Source: Brevundimonas sp. UBA4553 | GTDB lineage: Bacteria; Pseudomonadota; Alphaproteobacteria; Caulobacterales; Caulobacteraceae | Assembly (NCBI RefSeq): GCF_002387245.1 | Contig: NZ_DGLD01000016.1 | Span: 1-64,000 of the forward strand | Length of the DNA: 64,000 nucleotides | Reading direction: 5' to 3' | Shown: in pieces, positions 17,172 through 25,545 of the stretch | Layout of the letters: the number at the start of each line of letters is the position of its first letter | Position numbering within the stretch: the first letter of the stretch is position 1 | The notes under the pieces: model-generated | What the model saw: the letters and a program-made list of their open reading frames with translations, nothing else | Database searches by the model: none | What the model was told of the DNA's origin: nothing | Program-made: the position numbers and the translations under genes

Positions 17172-17309
17172 ATGCGCAAGCTCATCGTTCTCGGCGTCAT
17201 CGCCGCCGCCCTGACCACCGCCGCCTGCAACACCGTGGCCGGCGTCGGTCGCGACCTGTCGGCCGCCGGCCAGGCCGTGACCTCCAGTTCGAATTCGGCC
17301 CGCAACTAA
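17172..17309 (+). CDS. Entericidin A/B-like small lipoprotein
   Basis: A 45-residue lipoprotein. The signal peptide MRKLIVLGVIAAALTTAAC has a lipobox cysteine at 19. The mature part NTVAGVGRDLSAAGQAVTSS is the typical entericidin pattern. In E. coli, the ecnA/ecnB pair forms a toxin-antidote couple of small lipoproteins. Here only one gene is seen, as in many alphaproteobacteria, so it is better taken as a stress-related small lipoprotein. A weak GC hairpin follows at about 17312-17330, before a TTTTCTTT run. Confidence 0.85.
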   Translation: MRKLIVLGVIAAALTTAACNTVAGVGRDLSAAGQAVTSSSNSARN

Positions 17310-17402
17310 GGGGCCACGCCTGGGCCGCCTTTTCTTTGCGATCCCGCCACAAAGGCGTAGCCTTGTTCCCTCAGACTGCCGACATCAAATCGGAGAATGA
17401 CC

Positions 17403-17807
17403 ATGGGACTGCTGGATAACGTGCTGGGCGGCCTTGGCGGCGACGCAGCTGGGGGCCTTTCGGACCTGCTCAAGGGTCAGGGCGGCGTTGGCGGACTAGC
17501 CGAGAAATTTGGTCAGAACGGCCTCGGCGACGTGGTGGGGTCGTGGATTGGCAAGGGCGGCAACGCCGGGATCTCGCCCGAACAGATCGCTTCTGTGCTC
17601 GGGTCCGGCCCCATCGCCGACTTCGCGGCCCGACTGGGCATTTCGCCGGAACAGGCCAGCGAGACCCTGGCCGGCCTGCTGCCGGAAGCCGTCGACCGGC
17701 TGACGCCCGGCGGCTCGGCCGAAGGCGCGGACGACCTGCTGGGCGGCCTGATGAACAACCTGCCGGGCGGCATCGGCGACGCCCTGGGCGGCCTGTTCAA
17801 ACGCTAG
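17403..17807 (+). CDS. YidB-family protein (DUF937-like)
   Basis: A 134-residue, glycine-rich protein. It has MGLLDNVLGGLGG at the start, NGLGDVVGSWIGKGGN, then ISPEQIASVLG and LLPEAVDRLTPGG, which are the conserved blocks of the YidB family. The function is unknown. The start at 17403 is chosen because GGAG (17392-17395) is 7 nt before it but only 1 nt before the alternative ATG at 17397. The stop faces the truA stop with two bases between, in the palindromic string CTAGGACTAG. Confidence 0.82.
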   Translation: MGLLDNVLGGLGGDAAGGLSDLLKGQGGVGGLAEKFGQNGLGDVVGSWIGKGGNAGISPEQIASVLGSGPIADFAARLGISPEQASETLAGLLPEAVDRLTPGGSAEGADDLLGGLMNNLPGGIGDALGGLFKR

Positions 17808-17809
17808 GA

Positions 17810-18559
17810 CTAGGCCTCGACGTCATAGGTGACGCCCGTCAGATAAAGCCCGTCTGACGGCGCCACCGGGCCGCACCGGGCGCGGTCCCTCGCCGCCAGC
17901 GCGTCGGCCAGATCCGCCGCGTCCCAGCGGCCCAGACCGACCTCGGCCAGACTGCCCGCCATGGAACGCACCTGCCGATGCAGGAAGCTGCGCGCCTCGA
18001 ACACCAGATGCACTTCCTCGCCCACGCGGCTGACCCGGGCTATGTCCAGCGACTTGACCGGACTGGCCGACTGGCACTGGGCGTCGCGGAAGGTGGTGAA
18101 GTCGTGCAGGCCGACCAGGGCTTGCGCCGCCGCGTGCATGGCCTCGGCGTCCAGCGGCTTCTTGACGTGCCAGACCCGCCCCCGATCAAGCGCCGGACGG
18201 CCCGGGCGGTTGAGGATGCGATACAGATATTTGCGTCCGTTGGCGGTGAATCGGGCGTGCCAGTCGTCGCTGACGGGCGCGCAGTCCAGAACCGCCACCG
18301 CCTCGTGCATCAGGTGGGCGTTCAGGGCGTTCATCACCGTCCGCGCCGGCCAGTCCTTGTCCAGATCGACGTGGCAGGTCTGGCCCGTGGCGTGGACCCC
18401 GGTGTCGGTGCGCCCGGCGGCGGCGATGCGCACGGTCTGGCCGCTGAAGGCCGTCACCGCCGTCTCGATGGCGCCCTGCACTGTCGGCTGGCCGGCCTGG
18501 GCCTGAAAGCCGTTGTAAGCTGAGCCGTCGTATTCGACCGTGAAACGATAGCGGGGCAT
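17810..18559 (-). CDS. truA: tRNA pseudouridine(38-40) synthase
   Basis: A 249-residue enzyme that converts uridines 38-40 of the tRNA anticodon stem to pseudouridine. Start MPRYRFTVEYDGSAYNGFQA is typical. The catalytic aspartate is Asp52 in GRTDTGVHA. Other conserved blocks are DWHARFTANGRKYLYRI, FTTFRDAQC and FEARSFLHRQVRSMAGSL. The ATG at 18559 overlaps the fmt stop as ATGA, so fmt and truA are translationally coupled. An in-frame N-terminal extension of 38 residues is possible but does not match the family. Confidence 0.96.
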   Translation of the reverse strand: MPRYRFTVEYDGSAYNGFQAQAGQPTVQGAIETAVTAFSGQTVRIAAAGRTDTGVHATGQTCHVDLDKDWPARTVMNALNAHLMHEAVAVLDCAPVSDDWHARFTANGRKYLYRILNRPGRPALDRGRVWHVKKPLDAEAMHAAAQALVGLHDFTTFRDAQCQSASPVKSLDIARVSRVGEEVHLVFEARSFLHRQVRSMAGSLAEVGLGRWDAADLADALAARDRARCGPVAPSDGLYLTGVTYDVEA

Positions 18560-19488
18560 CAGCCCAACACGGTTCCGGTTGCTACCGGAAAACCGCGCAG
18601 CATTTCCTCGGCGGATTGCGCCGCCTTGCCGGGGCGCTGCACGCGGCTCAGGCGCACCGCGCCGACGCCGCAAGCGACCGTCAGGGCGTCGTCCAGCACC
18701 TGGCCCGCCACGCCCTCACCCTCGGCCAAAGCCGACATCAGGGCCTTGATGCGCACCGGCTCGCCGTCCGCCTCGACCTCGAACCACGCGCCCGGGAAGG
18801 GCGACAGGCCGCGGATGTGGGCGTCCACCTCGGCGGCGGAGCGAGTCCAGTCGATGCGGGCCTCGGCGGGGGTGATCTTCTTGGCGTAGGTCGCTTCGCC
18901 CGCCTGCTCGGTCTCGGTGAATCCGCCCCGCTCGATGGCGGCCAGGGCGCGCGGCCACAGGGCGGCGCCGAGATGGGCCATGCGCTCGGTCAACGAAGCC
19001 GCAGTGTCATCGGCATGAATATCCATGACCTCGGACAGGATGATCGCGCCCTCGTCCAGGCCCTCGCTCATCCGCATGATCTGCGCGCCGGTCTGGCGGT
19101 CGCCAGCCATGATGGCGCGCTGGATCGGGGCGGCCCCACGCCAGCGCGGCAGCAGCGAACCATGCAGGTTGAAACAGCCCAGGCGCGGCGCCTCCAGCAC
19201 CTCAGGCTTGAGGATCTGGCCGTAGGCGACGACGCAGGCGGCGTCGAGATCCAGGCTCTTGAAGATGTCGATGGCTTCCGCCGCCTTCATGCTCTCGGGC
19301 GTGAAGACGGGCAGGCCCATGGCCTCGGCGAAGGCGTGAACCGGCGACGGCGTCAGCTTCTGGCCCCGGCCCTTGGGGCGCGGCGGCTGCGAATAGACGG
19401 CGACGATCTCGTGTCCCGAGGCGATCAGCTCGGCCAGCGACGGCACGGCGAAGTCGGGGGTTCCCATGAAGGCTAGGCGCATGGCCAC
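18559..19488 (-). CDS. fmt: Methionyl-tRNA formyltransferase
   Basis: A 309-residue enzyme that formylates Met-tRNA(fMet) with 10-formyltetrahydrofolate before initiation. The N-terminus has MRLAFMGTPDFAVPSL. The catalytic part has CFNLHGSLLPRWRGAAPIQR (Asn107, His109), with SEGLDEGAI carrying Asp145. The C-terminal domain has SPFPGAWFE. The start could be the ATG at 19488 or the one two codons later. It lies in the same operon as def, which removes the formyl group; a small membrane gene is set between them. Confidence 0.96.
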   Translation of the reverse strand: MAMRLAFMGTPDFAVPSLAELIASGHEIVAVYSQPPRPKGRGQKLTPSPVHAFAEAMGLPVFTPESMKAAEAIDIFKSLDLDAACVVAYGQILKPEVLEAPRLGCFNLHGSLLPRWRGAAPIQRAIMAGDRQTGAQIMRMSEGLDEGAIILSEVMDIHADDTAASLTERMAHLGAALWPRALAAIERGGFTETEQAGEATYAKKITPAEARIDWTRSAAEVDAHIRGLSPFPGAWFEVEADGEPVRIKALMSALAEGEGVAGQVLDDALTVACGVGAVRLSRVQRPGKAAQSAEEMLRGFPVATGTVLG

Positions 19489-19509
19489 GCCTTTAGACCG
19501 TGGGGCGGA

Positions 19510-19725
19510 TTACATCCAGCGCGTATAGACGCCGCCGCCCTCGTCCCACTCGCCGCCCGCGTCGAGCGCGTCGTCGAAATCAAGCAGGCGATCCAGCAGC
19601 AGGCCCGCCACCACGCCGACAGCGGCGACTGCGACGATAGTGGCCAGGCTGGCGGCGCCGACCTTCTGATTGCGTGTGAGGCGGCGACGGCCGCGCGAGT
19701 CGATGATCGTGGTCTTGCGGGCCAT
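19510..19725 (-). CDS. Small single-pass membrane protein between def and fmt
   Basis: A 71-residue protein. A basic N-terminus (MARKTTIIDSRGRRRLTRN) is followed by one transmembrane helix (about residues 23-43) and an acidic C-terminus ending GVYTRWM. Its ATG overlaps the def stop as ATGA, and fmt follows 21 nt later. That makes a real coupled gene likely. The charge pattern suggests the basic end is cytoplasmic. I recognise no family; a link to N-terminal Met processing is only from position. Confidence 0.7.
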   Translation of the reverse strand: MARKTTIIDSRGRRRLTRNQKVGAASLATIVAVAAVGVVAGLLLDRLLDFDDALDAGGEWDEGGGVYTRWM

Positions 19726-20297
19726 CAGGCGGCGAGCCTTGCGTTCTTCTTGACCTTGGCGACAGCCCGTTCGCGGCGCAGGCGCGACAGGTGATCGATG
19801 AACAGGACGCCGTTCAGGTGGTCCAGTTCGTGCTGGAAGCAGACGGCGTAGAGACCTTCGATCTCTTCCTCGATCGGCTTGCCGGCGTAGTCCATGTAAC
19901 GGACGCGGACGCGAGCCGGGCGCTCGACGGCGTCGAAATAGTCCGGCACCGACAGGCAGCCTTCCTCGTAGGAGAACATCTCCTCGGACGACCACACGAT
20001 CTCGGGATTGACGAAGTAGCGCGGGTTGCGGCGCGCCAGAGCGTCTTCTTCGGTTTCCGGCTCGTCGGGCTGGCCCTCGACCGGCTTGTCGCCCAGGTCC
20101 ATGACCACGACGCGCTTCAACTCGCCGATCTGTGCGGCGGCCAGGCCGATGCCCGGCGCATCGTACATGGTCTCCAGCATGTCATCCATGAGCGCGCGCA
20201 GTTCGTCGGTCACGCCGCCCTCCACGGGCGGAGAGACGGCCTTGAGGATCGCCAGGTCGGCGGCGTTATCGATGGTCAGGATGCGACGAATAGCCAT
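19725..20297 (-). CDS. def: Peptide deformylase
   Basis: A 190-residue metalloenzyme that removes the formyl group from nascent proteins. All three signature motifs are present: GIGLAAAQ (49-56), EGCLS (112-116, with metal ligand Cys114) and HELDH (156-160, two His ligands and catalytic Glu157). It is slightly longer than the common 165-175 residues because of an acidic insert at about 71-91. Transcription runs def, small membrane ORF, fmt, truA. The def-fmt pairing is a classic conserved neighbourhood. Confidence 0.97.
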   Translation of the reverse strand: MAIRRILTIDNAADLAILKAVSPPVEGGVTDELRALMDDMLETMYDAPGIGLAAAQIGELKRVVVMDLGDKPVEGQPDEPETEEDALARRNPRYFVNPEIVWSSEEMFSYEEGCLSVPDYFDAVERPARVRVRYMDYAGKPIEEEIEGLYAVCFQHELDHLNGVLFIDHLSRLRRERAVAKVKKNARLAA

Positions 20298-20369
20298 GCC
20301 CCGCAGGTAGGGTGCAGGCGGTCAAACGTCAAGAATTTCCGAGTGCGGCGCTTGGTCTTGAGAATACCG

Positions 20370-20642
20370 TCACGTAGCGGGAAGGGCCGCACCTGCGAGG
20401 GTCAGCATCACATTCACCACCAGCCATGCAAAGACGACGGCGATGATGAGAGCGCCAAGCCCCATCGCCTTGAAACGTCCGCGACACAGGGCGTCGAAGC
20501 GTTCTGGCTCTTCAACGCGCACAACACGCCGGCGCGCATGACCCTTGGTGTAGACGACACCGCTGGCTCGGGCCTGAAGCAGGGGAATGAGCTCCCGCAC
20601 GATCAAAAACAGGCCCGCCAGAAACGCCCCCAACATCCACAT
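20370..20642 (-). CDS. Small membrane protein, function unknown
   Basis: A 90-residue protein with two transmembrane helices (about residues 2-22 and 62-85) separated by a basic loop containing KGHARRRVVRVEEPERFD. The ATG at 20642 is chosen because a GGGGGG run lies about 6 nt upstream. A TTG at 20657 would add five residues. No family is recognised. It is 39 nt after the thioesterase gene on the same strand, so it may be co-transcribed with that gene. Confidence 0.6.
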   Translation of the reverse strand: MWMLGAFLAGLFLIVRELIPLLQARASGVVYTKGHARRRVVRVEEPERFDALCRGRFKAMGLGALIIAVVFAWLVVNVMLTLAGAALPAT

Positions 20643-20681
20643 GCCCACCCCCCACAAGACGACGGCTGAACAGTGATCGAC

Positions 20682-21104
20682 TCAAGCTTGGCTGTCCAGA
20701 ACCGGGGGCAAGGGCCGCGGCTTGCGCTCGGAATCGATGGCCACATAGGTGAAGACGCCTTCGGTCACACGCACCGACAGCGCCTCGGATTGGCCGCGCG
20801 CGCGCTTCCAGGCCTCGACGTGGACGCGGATCGAGGTGCGGCCTGTGTGGATGACACGGGCGTAGATGGACACCTCGTCGCCGACCGAGACCGGCTGGTG
20901 GAAGACCATGCCGTCCAGCGCCACGGTGGCGCACCGACCCTTGGCGCGCTCGAAGGCAGGGGTGGCGCCGGCCAGGTCCATCTGGGCCAGCAGCCAGCCG
21001 CCGAAGATGTCGCCTTCGGGGTTGGTATCGGCGGGCATGGCGATGACGCGTCCGACGGGCTGACCGTCAGGAAGCTGGGCAAGGATTTGTTCGACGTCGG
21101 TCAC
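20682..21104 (-). CDS. Acyl-CoA thioesterase (YciA-like hotdog fold)
   Basis: A 140-residue hotdog-fold enzyme that hydrolyses acyl-CoA to free acid and CoA. Seen features: MPADTNPEGDIFGGWLLAQMD with the conserved N-P-x-G-D-x-F-G-G-W core, whose Asp is catalytic in this family, then DGMVFHQPVSVGDEVSIYA and HTGRTSIRVHVEAW. The length and motif order fit YciA-type broad-range thioesterases, which control CoA ester pools. It precedes a small membrane protein gene on the same strand. Confidence 0.9.
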   Translation of the reverse strand: MTDVEQILAQLPDGQPVGRVIAMPADTNPEGDIFGGWLLAQMDLAGATPAFERAKGRCATVALDGMVFHQPVSVGDEVSIYARVIHTGRTSIRVHVEAWKRARGQSEALSVRVTEGVFTYVAIDSERKPRPLPPVLDSQA

Positions 21105-21179
21105 AGGCGGGCCTTGGAAGTCTTGGGGAGATAAGGCGTCTCATGCGCCTCGTGGCCGGGCGCTTCAAGGCCGTGCTCC

Positions 21180-22337
21180 CTACCCGCGCGGCCGCAAACG
21201 ATCCATCAGCCCTTGAAGCCCCTGCCGCTCGGCCACCGGCGACCGCCACAACTCGCCCGCCGCTGCGCGCTCGCGGGCTGTGTCGAACAGCCGCTTCATG
21301 GTGGCGGTTTCAAAGCTCAGCATGCCGCCCTGATCAGGCGCATGGGGGATGGAAGCGACGCTGATCGGCAGACCCTGCGCTGCGCAAAAGGTGGTCGCCG
21401 TGCCCAAGGCCTGGCGATAGGAGAACCGCAGCATGGCGTCGAAGCTGCGCGTCAGCACCGCCGGCACATTGGGAGCGGTGGTCCTGGGCTCGGGCTCCAG
21501 CACCGTATTGACCAGGACGTGGACTCGCCCCCGGTGCAGCCGTCGCCCCAAACGGTTCCAGCGCAGCAGAGCCTCGGGCATCAGGAACAAGGGCGCCGCG
21601 ACGCCGCCGTCCACGTGCATTTCCTCGAACTTGCCGCCATCCACCTCGCAGGGAATGCGACGCGGGGGAAACAGCCCAGGCAGGCTGGCAGAAGCCGCGA
21701 GCACTTCGCGGAAAAGCGCCACCGCCGTATCACCACCGTGCGCCGCGACAGCCCCCATGTCCCAGATGCACGACCGCTGGCTGTCCAGATCGGTCGTCGC
21801 CACCAGCAGTCGCCGGCCCCGCGCATGCTCCACGGCCACGGCGTCGATCAGGGCTTCGTCGACAAAGGGATGGATCAGGGCGTCCAGGGCTTCGCCCTGG
21901 AACAGGCCGCCGGTAAAGGTCGAGGCCAGCCGCCGCAGGCTCAGAAGATCAGCGGCGTGCCCGCCCGTATAGGCATCCGCCAGTCGATCGTCCCAGGCTG
22001 GCCCCAGAAAGGCGAAGGGGGCGATCAGGGCCCCGGTGCTGACCCCGGTGACCAAAGCGAACTCGGGCCGCGTCCCCGCCTCGGTCAAGCCGACCAGGGC
22101 GCCCGCCCCATAGGCGCCGCCCGCCGCGCCGCCGGATATGGCCAGCATGTCGAACCGGCCCGACGACCAGCCCGAACGCGGCAGGGACAGCCTATCCGCC
22201 GCCGCTTCCAGCGAGGCTTCAGCCTGTTCGACGCTCAATCGAATGTCGGAAAAGCCCTCGATCCGCCCCATCCCCGGCGGGGGTGGGGGCAGGCGGCCTC
22301 GGGGCAGACGTCGGGCGGGAAGGACAGGTTCGCTCAC
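21180..22337 (-). CDS. Patatin-like phospholipase
   Basis: A 385-residue protein with a proline-rich N-terminus, then the patatin core. The oxyanion glycines are in SGGAAGGAYGAGALVG, the nucleophile is Ser100 in GVSTGA, and the catalytic Asp lies in the VDGG motif further on. It should hydrolyse acyl chains of phospholipids or neutral lipids. The start is GTG at 22337. No signal peptide is visible, so it is probably cytoplasmic or membrane-associated. Its upstream region (22338-22425) is AT-rich and shared with the divergent DUF1624 gene. Confidence 0.87.
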   Translation of the reverse strand: MSEPVLPARRLPRGRLPPPPPGMGRIEGFSDIRLSVEQAEASLEAAADRLSLPRSGWSSGRFDMLAISGGAAGGAYGAGALVGLTEAGTRPEFALVTGVSTGALIAPFAFLGPAWDDRLADAYTGGHAADLLSLRRLASTFTGGLFQGEALDALIHPFVDEALIDAVAVEHARGRRLLVATTDLDSQRSCIWDMGAVAAHGGDTAVALFREVLAASASLPGLFPPRRIPCEVDGGKFEEMHVDGGVAAPLFLMPEALLRWNRLGRRLHRGRVHVLVNTVLEPEPRTTAPNVPAVLTRSFDAMLRFSYRQALGTATTFCAAQGLPISVASIPHAPDQGGMLSFETATMKRLFDTARERAAAGELWRSPVAERQGLQGLMDRLRPRG

Positions 22338-22425
22338 GATGCTTTCATCGGACGCCGCGCGATGGACGTCAAATCCTCGCCGCGATGATTTGTAATGTTA
22401 TTTCATATCATTTAAGTGCGGTCGC

Positions 22426-23583
22426 ATGACGCCTTCAGCTACGCCCTCCTCCGTCGCTCCGTCCGCCCGCATCCAGTCCATTGACGCCCTGCGCGGACTG
22501 GTAATGCTGCTGATGCTGGTCGATCACGCGCGAGAATTCTTCTTCATTCACGCTCAGGTCTCGGATCCGATGGATGTCACGGCGACCTCGCCGGCCCTCT
22601 TCTTCACCCGGCTGGCGGCCCACCTGTGCGCCCCGATTTTCGTCGCCCTGACCGGGTTGAGCGCCTGGCTATACGCCTCGAAGAAAGGCGGCGCGCCAGC
22701 GGCCTCGGCCTTCCTGTTCAAACGCGGCCTGTTCCTGATCGCGCTTGAGCTCACTCTTGTCAGCTTCGCCTGGACCTTCTCGCTGACGCCAACCACCGTC
22801 TTCCTGCAGGTCATCTGGGTCATCGGCCTGTCCATGATCGCTCTGGCGGCGCTGGTCCATCTGCCGCGCGGCCTACTGATCGCCCTGGGGCTCGTGATCG
22901 TGCTGGGACACAATCTGCTGGACCCGATCACCATAGCCGAGGGCGCGCCGGGTCACGCGGTCTGGGCCGTTCTGCACGATCGCGGCTACATCGACCTGCC
23001 CTGGGGCGGGCAGGCGCGCACCTCCTACCCCCTGTTGCCGTGGATCGGCGTGATCGCCCTCGGCTACGGGATCGGGCCCTGGTTCGCGGCAGAGGGCGCG
23101 ACGCGCCGCCGACGACTGGTCATGCTGGGCCTGTCCATGCTGGGTCTGTTCGTCGTCCTGCGGACGCTTAACGTCTACGGTGACCAGCCCTGGACGACGC
23201 AACCCGACCTGCTGCACACGATGATGAGCGTGCTGAATCTGACCAAGTATCCGCCCTCTGCAGACTTCCTGCTGACGACGCTGGGCGTCGGCGCCCTACT
23301 GCTGGCCGGGCTCGAGCGGACGCCGAAAAGGCTGGTCGCCCTGCTCGCCGTCTTCGGCGGCGCGCCCCTCTTCTTCTACCTGATCCACCTCTACGGCCTG
23401 CACCTGCTCAACCTGGCCGCGCTGGCGATGTTCGGACCCAATCAGGGCGAGGTCTTCAGCCTGCCGAACGTGGGCTGGATATGGCTGCTGGCGCTCGCGA
23501 CGGCTGTGCCCTGCGGATTCGCCTGCCGCTGGTTCGCCGGGGTCAAACGCCGCAGTTCCCAGTGGTGGATGAAGTACCTCTGA
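22426..23583 (+). CDS. DUF1624 / heparan-alpha-glucosaminide acetyltransferase-like membrane protein
   Basis: A 385-residue protein with about nine or ten hydrophobic segments. The N-terminal RIQSIDALRGLVMLLMLVDH block with the conserved His (about residue 38) matches the DUF1624 family related to the lysosomal HGSNAT acetyltransferase. Other family features are FTRLAAHLCAPIFVALTGLS and later an FYLIHLYGLHLL segment. Bacterial members are thought to acetylate a surface sugar, but the substrate is unknown. A tRNA gene follows on the other strand. Confidence 0.8.
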   Translation: MTPSATPSSVAPSARIQSIDALRGLVMLLMLVDHAREFFFIHAQVSDPMDVTATSPALFFTRLAAHLCAPIFVALTGLSAWLYASKKGGAPAASAFLFKRGLFLIALELTLVSFAWTFSLTPTTVFLQVIWVIGLSMIALAALVHLPRGLLIALGLVIVLGHNLLDPITIAEGAPGHAVWAVLHDRGYIDLPWGGQARTSYPLLPWIGVIALGYGIGPWFAAEGATRRRRLVMLGLSMLGLFVVLRTLNVYGDQPWTTQPDLLHTMMSVLNLTKYPPSADFLLTTLGVGALLLAGLERTPKRLVALLAVFGGAPLFFYLIHLYGLHLLNLAALAMFGPNQGEVFSLPNVGWIWLLALATAVPCGFACRWFAGVKRRSSQWWMKYL

Positions 23584-23628
23584 GCCGTCGCAGATAAGCA
23601 ACGCATCTCTTGGCGGTCTTGAGGAGGA

Positions 23629-23705
23629 TGGCGCACCCGACAGGATTCGAACCTGTGACCTCTGCCTTCGGAGGGCAGCACTCTATCCAGCTGAGCTACG
23701 GGTGC
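23629..23705 (-). tRNA. tRNA-Arg (anticodon CCG)
   Basis: On the minus strand the cloverleaf runs GCACCCG (acceptor), TAGCTCAGCTGGATAGAG (D arm) and CTGCC-CTCCGAA-GGCAG (anticodon arm with CCG). The T arm is CAGGTTCGAATCCTG, followed by CGGGTGC-G and an encoded CCA. All four stems pair. It reads the arginine codon CGG. The gene sits between two plus-strand genes and needs its own promoter. Confidence 0.97.
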
Positions 23706-23841
23706 GTCTGCGGCTCTTGAGCCGGACGGCGGTGCTTACAGCATGGGCCGGGCGGCCTCAATCCCTGAAATCCCGAGCGGCGTCGCCTTCTTGGCGCGAG
23801 GCGCGCAAAGTCCTAGCGTTCGCCGGAGAGAGGGAGTTTCC

Positions 23842-25128
23842 ATGCGCATTTCGACCATCATCGCCCTGACAGCCGCGGCCGCCCTGCTGGCGGCCTGCGC
23901 CACGGCGCCGAAGACGACCTCGGACAGTCTGGACGCCGTGGCCCGCGACTACGTCGCCCTGACGCTGGAGATCGGCGAGCGCGAGCCGGGTTATGTAGAC
24001 GCCTATTACGGCCCGGCCGAATGGGCCGAGACAGCCAAGGCGAACCCCCGTGCCTTGCCACAGTTGGTCGAAGGCGCCGCCGCCCTGACCCGCCGCCTGG
24101 ACGCCCTGCCGACTGCCGGTCTCGACGCCGAGAGCCTGCAACGCCGCGCCTATCTGTCGGCTCATGTTTCGGCCGCCTCTGCCCGTCTGCGGATGCTGGG
24201 CGGCGAGAAGATGAGCTTCGCCGACGAGGCCGAAGCCCAGTTCGGCGTGCGGCCGGACCTGCGCCCCCTTTCGTCCTATGACCCCGTGCTGGCGCAGATC
24301 GACGCCCTGATCCCGGGCGAAGGGCCCCTGGCCGACCGCGTCGCCGCCTTCCGCGCCCGCTACGTCATTCCCAAGGAGAAGCTGGAGCCGGTGATGCGGG
24401 CCGCCATAAGCGAGTGCAAGGCGCGCACCGAACGGCACATGACGCTTCCCGCCAACGAGACCTTCACCCTGGAGTTCGTCACCAACAAGCCGTGGTCGGG
24501 CTACAACTGGTACAAGGGCGACGCCTTCAGCCTGATCCAGGTGAACACCGACCTGCCCATCTACATCGACCGCGCCGTCGACCTGGGCTGCCACGAAGGT
24601 TACCCCGGCCACCACGTCTATAACGCCCTGCTGGAACAGACCTTCGTCAAGCAGAAGGGGTGGGTCGAGATGAGCGTCTATCCCCTGTTCAGCCCCATGT
24701 CCTTCATCGCCGAAGGCAGCGCGAACTACGGCATCGATCTGGCCTTCCCCGGCCACGAACGCACCGATTTCGAGCAACGCGTTCTCTACCCGCTGGCCGG
24801 GCTGGACCCGACGACGGCCGAGGCGCAGACGCAACTTCTGGCCCTGATGCGGCAGCTGGGCCGGGCCGAGTACACCATCGCCGACGCCTATCTGGCCGGC
24901 CGCATCGATCGCGAGACCGCGTTGGATCAACTGCAGAAGTACAACCTGGTGGCGCGCGATCGTGCCACGCAGCGGCTCAGCTTCATCGACACCTATCGCA
25001 GCTACATTATCAACTACGGCCTGGGCCGCGACATGGTGCAGACTTGGGTCGAGGCGCAGGGTCCTGATCATTGGGACACGACCGAGCGACTCCTGGCCAG
25101 CCAGACCCTGCCGATCAATCTGGACTGA
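23842..25128 (+). CDS. DUF885 family lipoprotein, putative metallopeptidase
   Basis: A 428-residue exported protein. The signal peptide MRISTIIALTAAAALLAACA has a lipobox cysteine at about 19. The mature part carries the DUF885 zinc motif HEGYPGHH (His251, Glu252) in CHEGYPGHHVYNALLEQ, plus a downstream EGSANYGIDLAFPG segment. The start at 23842 is chosen because upstream in-frame codons do not look like a signal peptide and GGAG lies just before. It is a shorter relative of the protein at 13497-15341. Confidence 0.87.
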   Translation: MRISTIIALTAAAALLAACATAPKTTSDSLDAVARDYVALTLEIGEREPGYVDAYYGPAEWAETAKANPRALPQLVEGAAALTRRLDALPTAGLDAESLQRRAYLSAHVSAASARLRMLGGEKMSFADEAEAQFGVRPDLRPLSSYDPVLAQIDALIPGEGPLADRVAAFRARYVIPKEKLEPVMRAAISECKARTERHMTLPANETFTLEFVTNKPWSGYNWYKGDAFSLIQVNTDLPIYIDRAVDLGCHEGYPGHHVYNALLEQTFVKQKGWVEMSVYPLFSPMSFIAEGSANYGIDLAFPGHERTDFEQRVLYPLAGLDPTTAEAQTQLLALMRQLGRAEYTIADAYLAGRIDRETALDQLQKYNLVARDRATQRLSFIDTYRSYIINYGLGRDMVQTWVEAQGPDHWDTTERLLASQTLPINLD

Positions 25129-25197
25129 GGCGACAGGCAACCGGGACCGCTCGCTGGCGTTTACCGTCAAGGTTCAACGCAAGAAGGGGGACATCCC

Positions 25198-25503
25198 ATG
25201 CGCACCCGCATCATCACCATCGCCGCCGCTTCCATCCTGGCGCTGGGAGCGGTCGCCTGCACCCAGGCCGAGCAACAGCAGGCCGAAGTCAACGCCGAGG
25301 CAGCCGGCGACAAGGCGGCCGATGTCGCCGCCCAAACCGGCGAAGTGGTCGAGTCCGGCGCCATGAAGGCCGCCCAGGCCGTCGAAAGCGGCGCCGGCAA
25401 GGTCGCTGACAAACTGGAAGGCAATCAAGCTGAGGCCGCCGCCGAAGGGCGCCCTGGCGCCGTCGATCCGGCCACGGACACGCGGGTCCCCGCCAAGAAC
25501 TGA
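25198..25503 (+). CDS. Small alanine-rich lipoprotein, function unknown
   Basis: A 101-residue protein with signal peptide MRTRIITIAAASILALGAVA and a lipobox cysteine at 21 (AVACTQ). The mature part is alanine- and glutamate-rich with repeated helical stretches (AAQTGEVVESGAMKAAQAV and AVESGAGKVADKLEG), perhaps a coiled-coil. It follows the DUF885 lipoprotein gene by 69 nt, with AAGGGGG before its ATG. No family is recognised. Confidence 0.7.
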   Translation: MRTRIITIAAASILALGAVACTQAEQQQAEVNAEAAGDKAADVAAQTGEVVESGAMKAAQAVESGAGKVADKLEGNQAEAAAEGRPGAVDPATDTRVPAKN

Positions 25504-25512
25504 CGCAAGAGC

Positions 25513-25540
25513 GGCCCTTCTTCCGTCAAGGAGAAGGGCC
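25513..25540. terminator. Hairpin between convergent genes
   Basis: GGCCCTTCT (25513-25521) and AGAAGGGCC (25532-25540) form a perfect 9-bp stem with a 10-nt loop. It lies between the lipoprotein stop and the MFS stop. No clear T-run follows on either side, so termination is likely but not certain. Confidence 0.6.
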
Positions 25541-25545
25541 AGCCG

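Noticed and set aside
17312..17345. Terminator after the entericidin-like gene
   Set aside because: The GC hairpin is only about 4 bp with a weak T-run, so it is not listed separately.
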